A stretch of 20,409 bases of DNA from Sulfidibacterium sp964598065 (lineage in GTDB: Bacteria > Bacteroidota > Bacteroidia > Bacteroidales > F082), in the NCBI GenBank assembly GCA_964598065.1, contig CAZRAW010000034.1, positions 1 to 20,409 of the forward strand, written 5' to 3'. The notes under the pieces are model-generated. The model was not told the origin of the DNA, ran no database searches, and saw only the letters and a program-made list of their open reading frames with translations. Position numbers and translations under genes: made by a program. Positions 12,918-20,409 of the stretch are shown here, one piece after another (positions within the stretch are counted from its first letter, which is position 1; each line of letters opens with the position of its first letter).

Positions 12918-15311
12918 TTATAGCTCTTTTTTTATCCTCATATTATAGAACGAGCGGTAAACGAATATGAGTGCAATAGCAAGAAATAAAAATCCAAAGT
13001 AGGGGGCTACATTTCTAAAGTTTTGCGAAATAGAAATCTCCATAGCCAGCAGACCAAACAGGGTGGTGAATTTGATAATCGGGTTTAGTGAAACGGAAGA
13101 GGTGTCTTTGTAAGGATCGCCAACGGTATCACCTACTATGGTAGCATCGTGAAGAGGGGTTCCTTTTTCGTTCAGGTCAACTTCCACCACTTTTTTAGCA
13201 TTATCCCAGGCGCCACCAGCATTAGCCATAAATATTGCCTGGTATAATCCAAAGAAAGCAATGGAAATAAGATAGCTAATGAACAATGAAATAGCCTGGT
13301 AATTGCCGTTGGCCGGAGCTGCAAGCAAGGCAAAAGCCATGGCAAAGGAGAAAATCACAATAAAAATGTTTATCATACCAGTTTGAGCATAAACTGTACA
13401 GATATGAACCACTTCGCGCGATGTTTCAAGAGAGGCTTTCTTCTCGGCATTGGGGTCAAGATTAATATTTTTCTTGATAAAAGCGGTAGCACGGTAAGCT
13501 CCGGTAGTTACAGCCTGAATAGAAGCACCGGTAAACCAATAAATAACGGCACCACCAATGAGCAGACCTATAATGGTGTATGGGTTCAGAATATTTAAAA
13601 TATCGCCGAGGGTATGCGTTGGGGGAAGAATATCTTTTATCACAAGAATCAAAGAGAATATCATGGTGGTGGCGCCTACAACAGCCGTACCGATGAGAAC
13701 CGGTTTTGCCGTGGCTTTAAAGGTATTTCCCGCACCATCATTGGCTTCGAGATAATATTTGGCTTTCTCAAAATCGGGTTTAAAACCAAATTCCTTTTCA
13801 ATTTCGAGAGTAACCCGGTCTTTGTTTTCTTCAATTAAGGACAATTCATAAATAGATTGTGCATTGTCGGTTACCGGTCCGTAGCTGTCCACGGCAATGG
13901 TAATAGGCCCCATACTGAGGAAACCAAATGCTACCAGGCCAAAGGCAAACACAGCCTGATATTCCATGAAATTACTCAATCCGTAGTTGCTGACAAAATA
14001 GCCGACAAACATTAAAACGAAGAATATAAATCCCATCCAGAATGCGCTGAAGTTACCGGCAACGAGGCCCGAAAGAATATTCAGTGAAGCGCCGCCTTCG
14101 CGTGAAGCGGTAACTATTTCTTTTACATGTCTTGATTTGGGGCTCGTAAAAATTTTGGTAAATTCGGGAATAATAGCAGCGCCAAAAGTTCCGGCACTCA
14201 TGATAATGGAAAAGGTAAGCCACAAATCATGAGGAAGGTTTCCGAGGGTAAAATAGCTGACAATGAATGTCATAATAATGGAAAGTATGGAGCTAATCCA
14301 AACGAGGGATGTCAGGGGCTGTTCGAAATCCAAATCATCTGCATGGGAATATTTTGCAGCAGCAAGCGCATTGTTAATGTAGAAGGCAATTACGGAAGTA
14401 ATAATCATCATAATACGCATGACGAAAATCCATTCCAGAAATTGTATCTGATACTGTTTGAAAACGCCCAAAACAATAAATGCAATCAGAGCCACGCCCG
14501 TAACGCCGTATGTTTCGAAGCCATCAGCCGTAGGCCCCACACTGTCGCCGGCATTGTCGCCCACACAGTCGGCAATGGTTCCGGGGTTACGCGGATCGTC
14601 TTCTTCAATTTTAAAAATTACTTTCATAAGGTCGGCACCGATGTCGGCAATTTTGGTAAAAATACCACCGGCAATTCTTAGTACCGAAGCTCCCAATGAT
14701 TCACCAATAGCAAATCCGATAAAGCTGGCACCGGCCAGATTTCCGGGGACAAAAAGCAAAATAATCAGCATCATGGTCAGCTCAAGGCTAATGAGCATTA
14801 CGCCAATACTCATACCGGCATTCAGGGGAATATTTAATAACTTTAAAGGTTTCCTTTCCAGTGAAGCAAAAGCCATGCGGCTGTTGGCCAAGGTGTTCAT
14901 CCTGATACCAAACCAGGCCACGCCATAGGAGCCGAGAATTCCTAAAACCGTCCAACCCAAAATCATAAGTACATTCCATACTTTCATATCCTGAAGAAAT
15001 CCAAAATAAAAAGCAACGACAATACCAATGATAACAAAAAGGGCAATCAGGAATTTTCCTTGTTGCAACAAGTAGGTCTTACTGGTTTGATAAATAACAT
15101 CTGCCACATCAAGCATAGATTTGTGGGCTTTAATCTTTTTTACCTTGTTATACTGGTATAAACCGAATAACATTCCAAGGCCCGTAACGAGAAAACCCCA
15201 ATAAAGGAGCATATCGCTTTTCATTCCACTGGGAATTATTAAATTTGCTTCACCAGCCATTGTGAAAGCAGGGACAGTAAAAAATGCCAAGAGAAAAAAT
15301 AATTTTTTCAT
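12918..15311 (-). CDS. hppA: Membrane-bound ion-pumping pyrophosphatase, divergent long form
   Basis: This 797-residue polytopic membrane protein hydrolyses pyrophosphate and uses the energy to pump H+ or Na+. Substrate-binding motifs are present: EEDDPRNPGTIADCVGDNAGD (the Asp-Asp pair at about 238-239, continuing SVGPTADGFETYG) and, near the C-terminus, ATIVGDTVGDPYKDT. The family's K+-dependence position falls in GNTFKATAK: Lys532 stands where K+-dependent enzymes have Ala, so K+-independence is predicted. It is about 100 residues longer than most bacterial members. It starts with a signal-peptide-like segment (MKKLFFLLAFFTVPAFTMAG), and the core motif differs from the usual GDNVGDCAGMAADLFETY, with GPTADGFETYG instead. 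This may place it in a divergent subgroup. Monocistronic, with a -7 element at 15366-15373 and a terminator at 12866-12899. H+ versus Na+ cannot be settled by eye. Confidence 0.93.
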   Translation of the reverse strand: MKKLFFLLAFFTVPAFTMAGEANLIIPSGMKSDMLLYWGFLVTGLGMLFGLYQYNKVKKIKAHKSMLDVADVIYQTSKTYLLQQGKFLIALFVIIGIVVAFYFGFLQDMKVWNVLMILGWTVLGILGSYGVAWFGIRMNTLANSRMAFASLERKPLKLLNIPLNAGMSIGVMLISLELTMMLIILLFVPGNLAGASFIGFAIGESLGASVLRIAGGIFTKIADIGADLMKVIFKIEEDDPRNPGTIADCVGDNAGDSVGPTADGFETYGVTGVALIAFIVLGVFKQYQIQFLEWIFVMRIMMIITSVIAFYINNALAAAKYSHADDLDFEQPLTSLVWISSILSIIMTFIVSYFTLGNLPHDLWLTFSIIMSAGTFGAAIIPEFTKIFTSPKSRHVKEIVTASREGGASLNILSGLVAGNFSAFWMGFIFFVLMFVGYFVSNYGLSNFMEYQAVFAFGLVAFGFLSMGPITIAVDSYGPVTDNAQSIYELSLIEENKDRVTLEIEKEFGFKPDFEKAKYYLEANDGAGNTFKATAKPVLIGTAVVGATTMIFSLILVIKDILPPTHTLGDILNILNPYTIIGLLIGGAVIYWFTGASIQAVTTGAYRATAFIKKNINLDPNAEKKASLETSREVVHICTVYAQTGMINIFIVIFSFAMAFALLAAPANGNYQAISLFISYLISIAFFGLYQAIFMANAGGAWDNAKKVVEVDLNEKGTPLHDATIVGDTVGDPYKDTSSVSLNPIIKFTTLFGLLAMEISISQNFRNVAPYFGFLFLAIALIFVYRSFYNMRIKKEL

Positions 15312-15365
15312 ACTACATAAATTTGATTGAAACTATTGAATTAAAACGTTTGCGTAATCGTGGTA

Positions 15366-15373
15366 CAAATATA
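15366..15373 (-). promoter_or_regulatory. -7 promoter element of hppA
   Basis: On the minus strand this is TATATTTG, an exact TAnnTTTG match, placing the start about 50 nt before the ATG at 15311. No clear -33 was seen. The remaining AT-rich sequence to 15608, which should contain the rightward promoter for the next gene, shows no exact consensus for that direction. Confidence 0.5.
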
Positions 15374-15608
15374 AAAATTCACTTTAATGATAGGGCATTA
15401 TTGTGGGATTGTTAATAATATTTTTTGCCGCGCATGTAATGGCAGATATCTTATTAATTGATTTGTAGTGTTTTGTGATCGAATTTAGTTTGTTTATGAA
15501 TAACAATCCATACCATTGTTAATAAAACCCATAGAAACATCTTCATTTATGGCCGGAGATAACCGAATTATATTTAATTTTATTTGCTGTAAAATGAAAA
15601 GGTAAAGC

Positions 15609-16211
15609 ATGAAAAAAATTGAGATGTTTGTTGCGGGAATGTCTTACAGTCAGTCGCAAAGCGGGGCTTACGCCTTATTTCTCGGTGTTGTGGGAGAAGA
15701 CAAACGGCTGCCGATTATTATTGGTGGTTTCGAGGCACAGGCAATTGCTATTTTTCTTGAAAAGATGAAACCGCAACGACCACTAACCCACGATTTGTTT
15801 AAAAACTTTGCCACCAGTTTCGGTATCAACCTGAAGGAGGTGGTGATTAATAAATTTGAAGAAGGCATTTTTTATTCAAAGCTGGTATGTGAGAAAGATA
15901 ACAGGATTGTGGAAATAGATAGTCGCACGTCGGATGCTGTGGCCCTGGCGCTCCGTTTTGGCTGCCCAATTTATGCAGATGCAGCCATTGTTGATGAAGC
16001 AGGCATTGTAATTGAAGAATCGGATACGGAACCTGAAACCGAAGAAAAAGCTGAAGAACAGCATGCGGAGACTACCTCATCAGGCTTTGCTTATGAAAAT
16101 TACCTGTTGGAAGAGCTGGAAGATATGCTTCGGAAAGCCATCGAAGAAGAAAATTACGAGGAGGCTTCACACATTCGCGACGAAATAAAAAAGCGGAAAG
16201 AGAAACTTTAG
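15609..16211 (+). CDS. Bifunctional nuclease (DUF151/BFN) family protein with C-terminal UVR motif
   Basis: This 200-residue protein has two parts. Residues 1 to about 130 form the DUF151/BFN domain: LPIIIGGFEAQAIAIFLE (34-51), RPLTHDLF (57-64) and VEIDSRTSDAVALALRFGCP (101-120) are the family's conserved blocks. An acidic linker (about 137-152, Glu-rich) leads to a UvrB/UvrC-type helical hairpin at 166-200 (LLEELEDMLRKAIEEENYEE, then ASHIRDEIKKRKEKL). Plant and bacterial BFN proteins have been linked to DNase/RNase activity and stress responses; UVR motifs mediate protein contacts in UvrB, UvrC and Clp-associated proteins. The ATG at 15609 is preceded by AAAGGTAAAGC, a possible weak ribosome site. 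thyA follows 56 bp downstream on the same strand, so it may head a BFN-thyA-folA transcript. The cellular role is unproven. Confidence 0.88.
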   Translation: MKKIEMFVAGMSYSQSQSGAYALFLGVVGEDKRLPIIIGGFEAQAIAIFLEKMKPQRPLTHDLFKNFATSFGINLKEVVINKFEEGIFYSKLVCEKDNRIVEIDSRTSDAVALALRFGCPIYADAAIVDEAGIVIEESDTEPETEEKAEEQHAETTSSGFAYENYLLEELEDMLRKAIEEENYEEASHIRDEIKKRKEKL

Positions 16212-16267
16212 ATAAATAGTTTTAACACCGTCCGGAATTGGCATTTCCGAAAACAATAAATTAATTT

Positions 16268-17092
16268 ATGAGACAGTATCTAAACTTATTACAGCATGTA
16301 ATAAATAAGGGGGCGGAGAAAGGCGACCGTACCGGTACCGGTACCGAAAGTGTTTTCGGTTATCAAATGCGTTTTGATTTAAGCAGGGGCTTTCCGTTGC
16401 TAACCACCAAAAAGCTCCACCTGAAATCTATTATTTACGAACTGCTGTGGTTTTTGAAAGGCGAAACCAACGTGAACTATCTCCGGGAGCACGGTGTGAA
16501 AATATGGGATGCCTGGGCGGATAAAAACGGGGATCTCGGACCGGTGTACGGTGCCCAGTGGCGTAACTGGAACAACGAAGGTATTGACCAGATAAAAATT
16601 GCGGTGGATCAGATTAAAAACAATCCTGACAGTCGCAGAATTATCGTTGCCGGCTGGAACCCGTCAGTATTGCCTGATACAGGAAAAAGTTTCAGTGAAA
16701 ACGTAGCCAACGGAAAAGCCGCCCTACCCCCCTGCCATGCCTGGTTTCAGTTTTACGTGGCCAACGGCAGGCTCTCGTGTCAGCTTTATCAGCGAAGCGC
16801 TGACATTTTTCTCGGCGTACCTTTCAACATTGCCTCGTACGCTTTGCTGACAATGATGATGGCACAGGTTGCCGGCTTGCAACCGGGCGACTTTGTTCAC
16901 ACGCTTGGCGATGCCCACATTTATCTGAACCATCTCGAACAGGTAACACTACAACTTTCACGTAAACCCCGTCCGTTACCGGAGATGAAACTCAATCCGG
17001 AAGTGAAAGATATTTTCGGATTTACTTTCGAAGATTTTACCTTAAAAAATTACAATCCTTATCCACATATCAAAGGGGAAATTTCGGTGTGA
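16268..17092 (+). CDS. thyA: Thymidylate synthase
   Basis: This 274-residue ThyA enzyme converts dUMP plus methylene-tetrahydrofolate to dTMP and dihydrofolate. Visible hallmarks: DRTGTGTESVFGYQMRFDL (folate/dUMP loop), WDAWADKNGDLGPVYGAQWR, the nucleophile Cys156 in LPPCHAWFQFYV, QRSADIFLGVPFNIASYALL (with the RSxD phosphate and Asn contacts) and GDAHIYLNHLEQ. It is ten residues longer than E. coli ThyA, because of an insert just before the catalytic loop (TGKSFSENVANGKA), which I believe is usual in Bacteroidota. folA begins 38 bp later, so dihydrofolate produced here is recycled by the neighbouring product. A six-base repeat unit (GTACCG, three copies near 16329-16346) encodes part of the conserved RTGTGT stretch. 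Confidence 0.97.
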   Translation: MRQYLNLLQHVINKGAEKGDRTGTGTESVFGYQMRFDLSRGFPLLTTKKLHLKSIIYELLWFLKGETNVNYLREHGVKIWDAWADKNGDLGPVYGAQWRNWNNEGIDQIKIAVDQIKNNPDSRRIIVAGWNPSVLPDTGKSFSENVANGKAALPPCHAWFQFYVANGRLSCQLYQRSADIFLGVPFNIASYALLTMMMAQVAGLQPGDFVHTLGDAHIYLNHLEQVTLQLSRKPRPLPEMKLNPEVKDIFGFTFEDFTLKNYNPYPHIKGEISV

Positions 17093-17130
17093 ATGGCGAA
17101 TAATAAATGAGCAGTTAAAGAGGAAAGTTT

Positions 17131-17628
17131 ATGAGCAAAAAACAAATATCCATCATTGTGGCCATTGCCGAAAACTATGCTATTGGCAAAGACAACGACT
17201 TGTTGTGGCATATTTCGGAAGATTTAAAGCGGTTTAAGAAACTGACCAAAAACCATTATGTGGTCATGGGAAAGCGCACCTATTTTTCGCTGCCCACACG
17301 GCCATTACCCCACCGGACAAATATGGTTATTACCGATGTCGCCGGTGAGCAGATTGATGATTGCCTTATGGCGTATTCCATTGATGATGCCATTGAGAAA
17401 ATGGATGCAGGGAAAGAAAATTTTATTATTGGCGGAGCTTCCATTTACCGTCAGTTTATACCTTTCGCCCAAAAGTTATACATCACCCGTGTGCACAAAG
17501 ATTTTGAAGCGGACACTTTTTTTCCGGAAATCTCTCCCGACGAATGGACATTAACCGAAAGTCGCCTTGTGGACGATGACCCGCAAAATGATTTTACTTA
17601 CTCTTTTGAGACTTACCTGCGAAAATAA
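17131..17628 (+). CDS. folA: Dihydrofolate reductase
   Basis: This 165-residue DHFR reduces dihydrofolate to tetrahydrofolate with NADPH. Visible features: IIVAIAENYAIGKDNDLLWH (8-27, the Met20-type loop and Trp26), the catalytic acid Asp31 in ISEDLKRFK, VVMGKRTYFSLP (44-55), RTNMVITD (62-69), IIGGASIYRQFIP (the GG cofactor motif, about 98-110), and the C-terminal strand pattern YITRVHKDFEADTFFPEI. Standard length. It follows thyA by 38 bp in the same direction and converges with the nucleoside symporter gene, whose stop lies only 27 bp away. I see no hairpin terminator in that gap. Confidence 0.96.
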   Translation: MSKKQISIIVAIAENYAIGKDNDLLWHISEDLKRFKKLTKNHYVVMGKRTYFSLPTRPLPHRTNMVITDVAGEQIDDCLMAYSIDDAIEKMDAGKENFIIGGASIYRQFIPFAQKLYITRVHKDFEADTFFPEISPDEWTLTESRLVDDDPQNDFTYSFETYLRK

Positions 17629-17655
17629 CTTTTCCTTTTTCCTGTAAAACCCGGA

Positions 17656-18906
17656 TTAGTGCTGAATTTGCGTCATCGATTTGGGGTCGTGTTTATATTT
17701 AAACAACAACATGAAAGTTATGCCGACAACAAGCGAGTAAGCAGCAAAGATAAACCAAATGGTCTGCCAGTCGCGTGTACCGTTTAGGGTATAATATTCA
17801 ATAATTACCCCACTGCCATAAGCGCCAAACATAGCGCCGAGGCCGTTAGTCATAATCATAAACAAGCCCTGGGCGCTGGCTCTGATTTTAGGCTCGGCTT
17901 CCATTTCTACAAACAACGAACCTGAAATATTGAAAAAGTCGAAGGCCATTCCATAAATAATCATGGAAAAAAGCAGGAAAACAAGACCAAACCCTAACGG
18001 CGAGCCAATACCGAAAAGTCCAAACCGAAATACCCAGGCAAACATACTCATGAGCATCACCTTTTTAATGCCGAATCGCTTCAGAAAGAAAGGAATAGTA
18101 AGGATAAACAGTGTTTCAGACATTTGCGAAACCGACATTAAAATGCCATTATTTTTGACAGCAAAAGCGTTGCTGTAGGCGGCTATTTTTCCAAAATCAT
18201 GCAGGAAAGCTTCGCCCCACATGTTGGTAATCTGCAGGGCAGCGCCAAGCATCATGGAGAAAATTAAGAAGATGGCCATTTTCTTGTTTTTAAACAGGAC
18301 AAACGCATCCAATCCCAATGCCTGAACAAGTGTCTTTTTTGCCTTTGATTTTTCGATAGCACAATTGGGAAGCGTGAGTGAGTAAAGTCCCAAAACCAAC
18401 GAAAAGACGGCAGAGAAATACAACTGCATATTGCTTAAACCCCATCCCAAAATATCAATTAACCAGACGGCAACGATAAAGCCGATGGTTCCCCAGACTC
18501 GTATAGGCGGGAAATCTTTGATGATATCATATCCTTCTTTTTCCAGAAGGTAGTAAGAAACGGTGTTGTCCAAAGCAATAGTAGGCATATAAAGCATGAG
18601 GTAGAGCAGCATAACAAGATAAAGCGAATCAAAACCCGTTTGTTTCGCGGCGAGATATAGCAGAAAGGCGCCCACAATATGTATCAGAGCATAGAGTTTG
18701 TTGGCACTTATCCAGCGGTCGGCCACAATACCCAATAGCCCGGGCATGAAAAGGGAACCAATTCCCATTGTCATAAAAATGGCGCCAATTTGTTCGCCGC
18801 TAAAATGCAGGGTTGCCCCGAGATATTTTCCAAATGAAAGAAGCCATGCACCCCAGACAAAAAACTGCAGGAAGTTCAAGACAATAAGACGAAATTTAAT
18901 TCCCAT
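17656..18906 (-). CDS. nupG: Nucleoside:H+ symporter, MFS NupG family
   Basis: This 416-residue integral membrane protein has about 12 hydrophobic segments. The N-terminus KFRLIVLNFLQFFVWGAWL is the signature of the nucleoside:H+ symporter family. Further matches are the loop VADRWISANKLYALIH, MLYMPTIALDNTVSYYLL, and FPPIRVWGTIGFIVAVWLID, where NupG-type proteins have the conserved P-x-R-x-W-G-T-x-G segment. It should import nucleosides across the inner membrane by proton symport. Convergent with folA (27-bp gap), so not cotranscribed with it, but functionally compatible with thymidylate metabolism. Transcription probably starts from the -7 element at 18953-18960. Confidence 0.85.
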   Translation of the reverse strand: MGIKFRLIVLNFLQFFVWGAWLLSFGKYLGATLHFSGEQIGAIFMTMGIGSLFMPGLLGIVADRWISANKLYALIHIVGAFLLYLAAKQTGFDSLYLVMLLYLMLYMPTIALDNTVSYYLLEKEGYDIIKDFPPIRVWGTIGFIVAVWLIDILGWGLSNMQLYFSAVFSLVLGLYSLTLPNCAIEKSKAKKTLVQALGLDAFVLFKNKKMAIFLIFSMMLGAALQITNMWGEAFLHDFGKIAAYSNAFAVKNNGILMSVSQMSETLFILTIPFFLKRFGIKKVMLMSMFAWVFRFGLFGIGSPLGFGLVFLLFSMIIYGMAFDFFNISGSLFVEMEAEPKIRASAQGLFMIMTNGLGAMFGAYGSGVIIEYYTLNGTRDWQTIWFIFAAYSLVVGITFMLLFKYKHDPKSMTQIQH

Positions 18907-18952
18907 GATGGTATTTTTTGTTACTGCTATTATCTCTGCAAAAAATTAGACG

Positions 18953-18960
18953 CAAATGTA
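18953..18960 (-). promoter_or_regulatory. -7 promoter element of the nucleoside symporter gene
   Basis: Minus-strand TACATTTG followed by CG is an exact TAnnTTTG match, about 47 bp before the ATG at 18906. A TTTTG lies only 11 bp further upstream, too close to be a normal -33. Confidence 0.5.
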
Positions 18961-19052
18961 AACTAAAAACGCAAAAACTCCTGCATCCGGCGGCAAGTAA
19001 TATATTTTAAAACTATTTAAAAGAAAACAGGGAATCGATTTTTGACTTCTGA

Positions 19053-19151
19053 CATCGAATTACGCAAAAAGTATTATTTGATAAATTCGAACAATTCGAT
19101 GATAATAAATGTACCGGGGGATTTCAAATCATCCTTTCCGGAGATCTCCGG
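19053..19151. repeat. Two palindromic sites in the symporter/thioredoxin gap
   Basis: The 377-bp gap 18907-19283 carries no gene I can support. It holds a 9-bp inverted repeat, CATCGAATT (19053-19061) and AATTCGATG (19093-19101), with a further AATTCGA copy at 19084-19090 inside the spacer. It also holds a perfect 14-bp palindrome CCGGAGATCTCCGG at 19138-19151. Neither has a T-run. They may be regulator-binding sites or decayed elements; no protein partner is evident. The remainder (19152-19283) shows nothing else. Confidence 0.5.
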
Positions 19152-19283
19152 GCCGCAAAACCGAATGAGCATAAGGAAAGTGATTTAATTACTTTGAGCG
19201 CGGACACTTAAAGCGGCAGACGTTGTCTGTTCTTTCTTTTGCCATCTCGTGCCATCCCCTGAGCCTTTTGGTTTGTTAACGAA

Positions 19284-19808
19284 CTACTTTATTGACAATA
19301 AGGATTTTATCTTCGCTTTCATGGCTTCAAATTCTTTGGTATTGTAAAGCCGGGTCAAAAAAACAATTTTTCCTTCGGGATTGATAACCACGTTGCGGGT
19401 AACGCCGGCGCCCTTGTAAGCAAACCGTGTAAAAATTTTCGCTCCGGGATCTAAAGCAAAAGGATAAGTAACCTTCATCTCTTTTTTAAAAGCTTCCACC
19501 TTTTTCAGAGGTTCATTATAATCCACGCCGATAAGTATAAAATTTTTGTCTTTGAAAGCCTGCCATATTTCACTTTCCAAATGGGGCATCTCTTTGCGAC
19601 ATACCGGACACCAGCTGGCCGTAAACTGCAAAACCACCACTTTTCCCCTGAGTTGCTCGAGAGAGGTAGTCGTTCCATTGATAAGGTGCAAAACAATATC
19701 GGGAACTTTATCTCCCACTTTTACACGGTATCCCCGGTCGCCTTTGGTCTGGGCAAATGTTACAGCACTCATCAAAAGCAAAATAAATGTCAACGATTTT
19801 AATTTCAT
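19284..19808 (-). CDS. TlpA-like periplasmic thioredoxin-fold protein
   Basis: The product is 174 residues from the ATG at 19808. The frame is open to 20015, but the upstream 69 residues are not signal-like and overlap promoter elements, whereas 19808 starts a clean Sec signal peptide (MKLKSLTFILLLMSAVTFAQ, cleavage near residue 19-20). The mature part is an AlkC/TSA-TlpA thioredoxin fold: VGDKVPDIVL, then GKVVVLQFTASWCPVCRKEM with redox cysteines Cys67 and Cys70, and GAGVTRNVVINPEGKIVF with the cis-Pro region altered (the usual TPxxxxID reads VTRNVVIN). It probably reduces disulfides of exported proteins or cytochrome c apoproteins, as TlpA/ResA proteins do. No cytochrome biogenesis genes are nearby. 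It stands alone as a single-gene unit. Confidence 0.85.
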   Translation of the reverse strand: MKLKSLTFILLLMSAVTFAQTKGDRGYRVKVGDKVPDIVLHLINGTTTSLEQLRGKVVVLQFTASWCPVCRKEMPHLESEIWQAFKDKNFILIGVDYNEPLKKVEAFKKEMKVTYPFALDPGAKIFTRFAYKGAGVTRNVVINPEGKIVFLTRLYNTKEFEAMKAKIKSLLSIK

Positions 19809-19949
19809 AACAGATGCCCTTAAAAAATAATTTCCTGCTAAAATACAATTTATCCGATATGTTTTGTTCCTGTGGGAAAGAGAATCATGCTCAGGCAGAC
19901 AATTTTTTTTACTACAACCATACTTTTTAATGAAACCTCCCCCTTTACT

Positions 19950-19965
19950 TACTTTTGCAAATCTA
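19950..19965. promoter_or_regulatory. Back-to-back divergent -7 elements
   Basis: TACTTTTG on the plus strand (19950-19957) abuts CAAATCTA (19958-19965), which is TAGATTTG on the minus strand. Each is an exact TAnnTTTG match, so two divergent promoters may share one 16-bp core. Leftward it would serve the TlpA-like gene with a leader of about 140 nt. Rightward it would serve the truncated methyltransferase-like remnant. Confidence 0.4.
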
Positions 19966-20017
19966 AAAGTAGCCGTGTTATGCCTGCGAAAGTTTTTCGC
20001 GACGTTCACCAACATAA

Positions 20018-20290
20018 ACGCATAGGGTAGAAAAAATAGTTACTACAGGGATATACTCCACTGTCAGGCATCCACAACATCTCGGCTGGTTCTTGGTCCA
20101 GGTCGGGTTTACCTTTCTGTTATCCGGATGGTATGCCTTACTTGCTATTCCCTTGATTCTTGGACTGCTTTATCTCCTCTCCCGTAAAGAAGAGGCAGAG
20201 CTAATTAAAGAGTTCGGTGAAGAATATGCAGCCTATAAAAGAAGGGTTCCAATGTTTATCCCGGGATTTGGAAAAATAGGTTTGTTATGA
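20018..20290 (+). pseudogene. C-terminal remnant of an isoprenylcysteine/phospholipid methyltransferase-like membrane protein
   Basis: The frame following the stop at 20015-20017 reads THRVEKIVTTGIYSTVRHPQ, HLGWFLVQVGFTFL, then a hydrophobic helix (ALLAIPLILGLLYLL) and RKEEAELIKEFGEEYAAYKR RVPMFIP. The TGIYxxVRHPQxLG block and the final E-F-G-x-E-Y-x-x-Y-x-x-R-V-P-M-F-x-P tail are diagnostic of the ICMT/PEMT-like small membrane methyltransferases. No ATG precedes this part; the first possible start is a TTG at 20093, inside the conserved block's far side. The N-terminal membrane segments are absent. A short piece in another frame from an ATG at 19980 (MPAKVFRDVHQHKRIG) resembles the preceding part of such proteins, which suggests a frameshift as well as a 5' truncation. 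Most likely a dead gene. Confidence 0.6.
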
Positions 20291-20409
20291 AACTAACGAC
20301 AAAGCTGAAGTCAAAACCACCTAACAAGGCGCTATACCTAAACGCAGAAAACCAGCAGGGATAAGCAGGTGGCAGCAAAAGTTCAGGAATACCATGTTCC
20401 AACACAAAA
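20291..20409. other. Terminal intergenic stretch
   Basis: The last 119 bases hold no gene I can support. CCACCT at 20319-20324 and AGGTGG at 20367-20372 form a weak inverted repeat. CTAACAAGGCGCT superficially resembles the start of an integron attC site, but no complementary half is present before the window ends. Confidence 0.3.

Noticed and set aside
19809..20015. N-terminal extension of the TlpA-like protein to the ATG at 20015
   Set aside because: The added residues are polar and basic with no homology, would bury the clear signal peptide, and overlap the promoter core.
20318..20409. Possible integron attC site (ACCTAACAAGGCGCT)
   Set aside because: Only the RYYYAAC-like half is seen; no complementary GTTRRRY half or paired inner boxes occur before the window end, and no integrase is present.

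Overview
The window looks like a chromosomal segment of a Bacteroidota bacterium, probably near the Bacteroidales/Marinilabiliales; I cannot place it to genus. Reasons: intergenic regions carry the Bacteroidota -7 promoter element TAnnTTTG rather than TATAAT, start codons mostly lack strong Shine-Dalgarno sequences, the Crp/Fnr regulator is the short type that ends just after its helix-turn-helix, and gcvP, thyA/folA, the nucleoside symporter and the pyrophosphatase read as members of that phylum. No rRNA, tRNA, CRISPR array, transposase or phage gene was found.

Layout. (1) 122-1887, rightward: a Memo-family lipoprotein and an HD-domain phosphohydrolase, 8 bp apart. (2) 7337-1999, leftward: a compact six-gene unit encoding a tandem SCP2-like protein, a class III aminotransferase, transketolase N and C halves, a second SCP2-like protein and a Crp/Fnr regulator. 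A 12-TM MFS transporter (7608-8912) is divergent. The shared intergenic region holds a perfect 10+10 bp palindrome with an FNR/DNR-type core and a good Bacteroidota promoter for the transporter. (3) 9164-9366: a carbamate kinase gene reduced to its two ends, then a bidirectional terminator. (4) 12349-9446, leftward: gcvP. (5) 12569-12899: short tandem repeats, a REP/BIME-like nested palindrome element and the terminator of hppA. (6) 15311-12918, leftward: an unusually long membrane pyrophosphatase. (7) 15609-17628, rightward: a DUF151 bifunctional nuclease with a UVR tail, thyA and folA. (8) 18906-17656, leftward: a NupG-type nucleoside symporter. (9) 19808-19284, leftward: a TlpA-like thioredoxin. 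(10) 20018-20290: the orphan C-terminal end of an isoprenylcysteine/phospholipid methyltransferase-like membrane protein.

How the parts fit. Housekeeping one-carbon chemistry is visible: GcvP starts glycine cleavage, which feeds methylene-tetrahydrofolate; ThyA spends it for dTMP and FolA regenerates tetrahydrofolate; the NupG-type symporter offers nucleoside salvage. The least explained and most interesting part is block 2. A transaminase and a dedicated two-subunit transketolase are bracketed by two divergent paralogous double-SCP2 (probably hydrophobic-ligand-binding) proteins, next to a transporter, with a likely dedicated regulator and operator. I infer a small regulated pathway for an amino/keto-sugar or polyol-type compound, perhaps lipid-linked. 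Its substrate cannot be read from the sequence.
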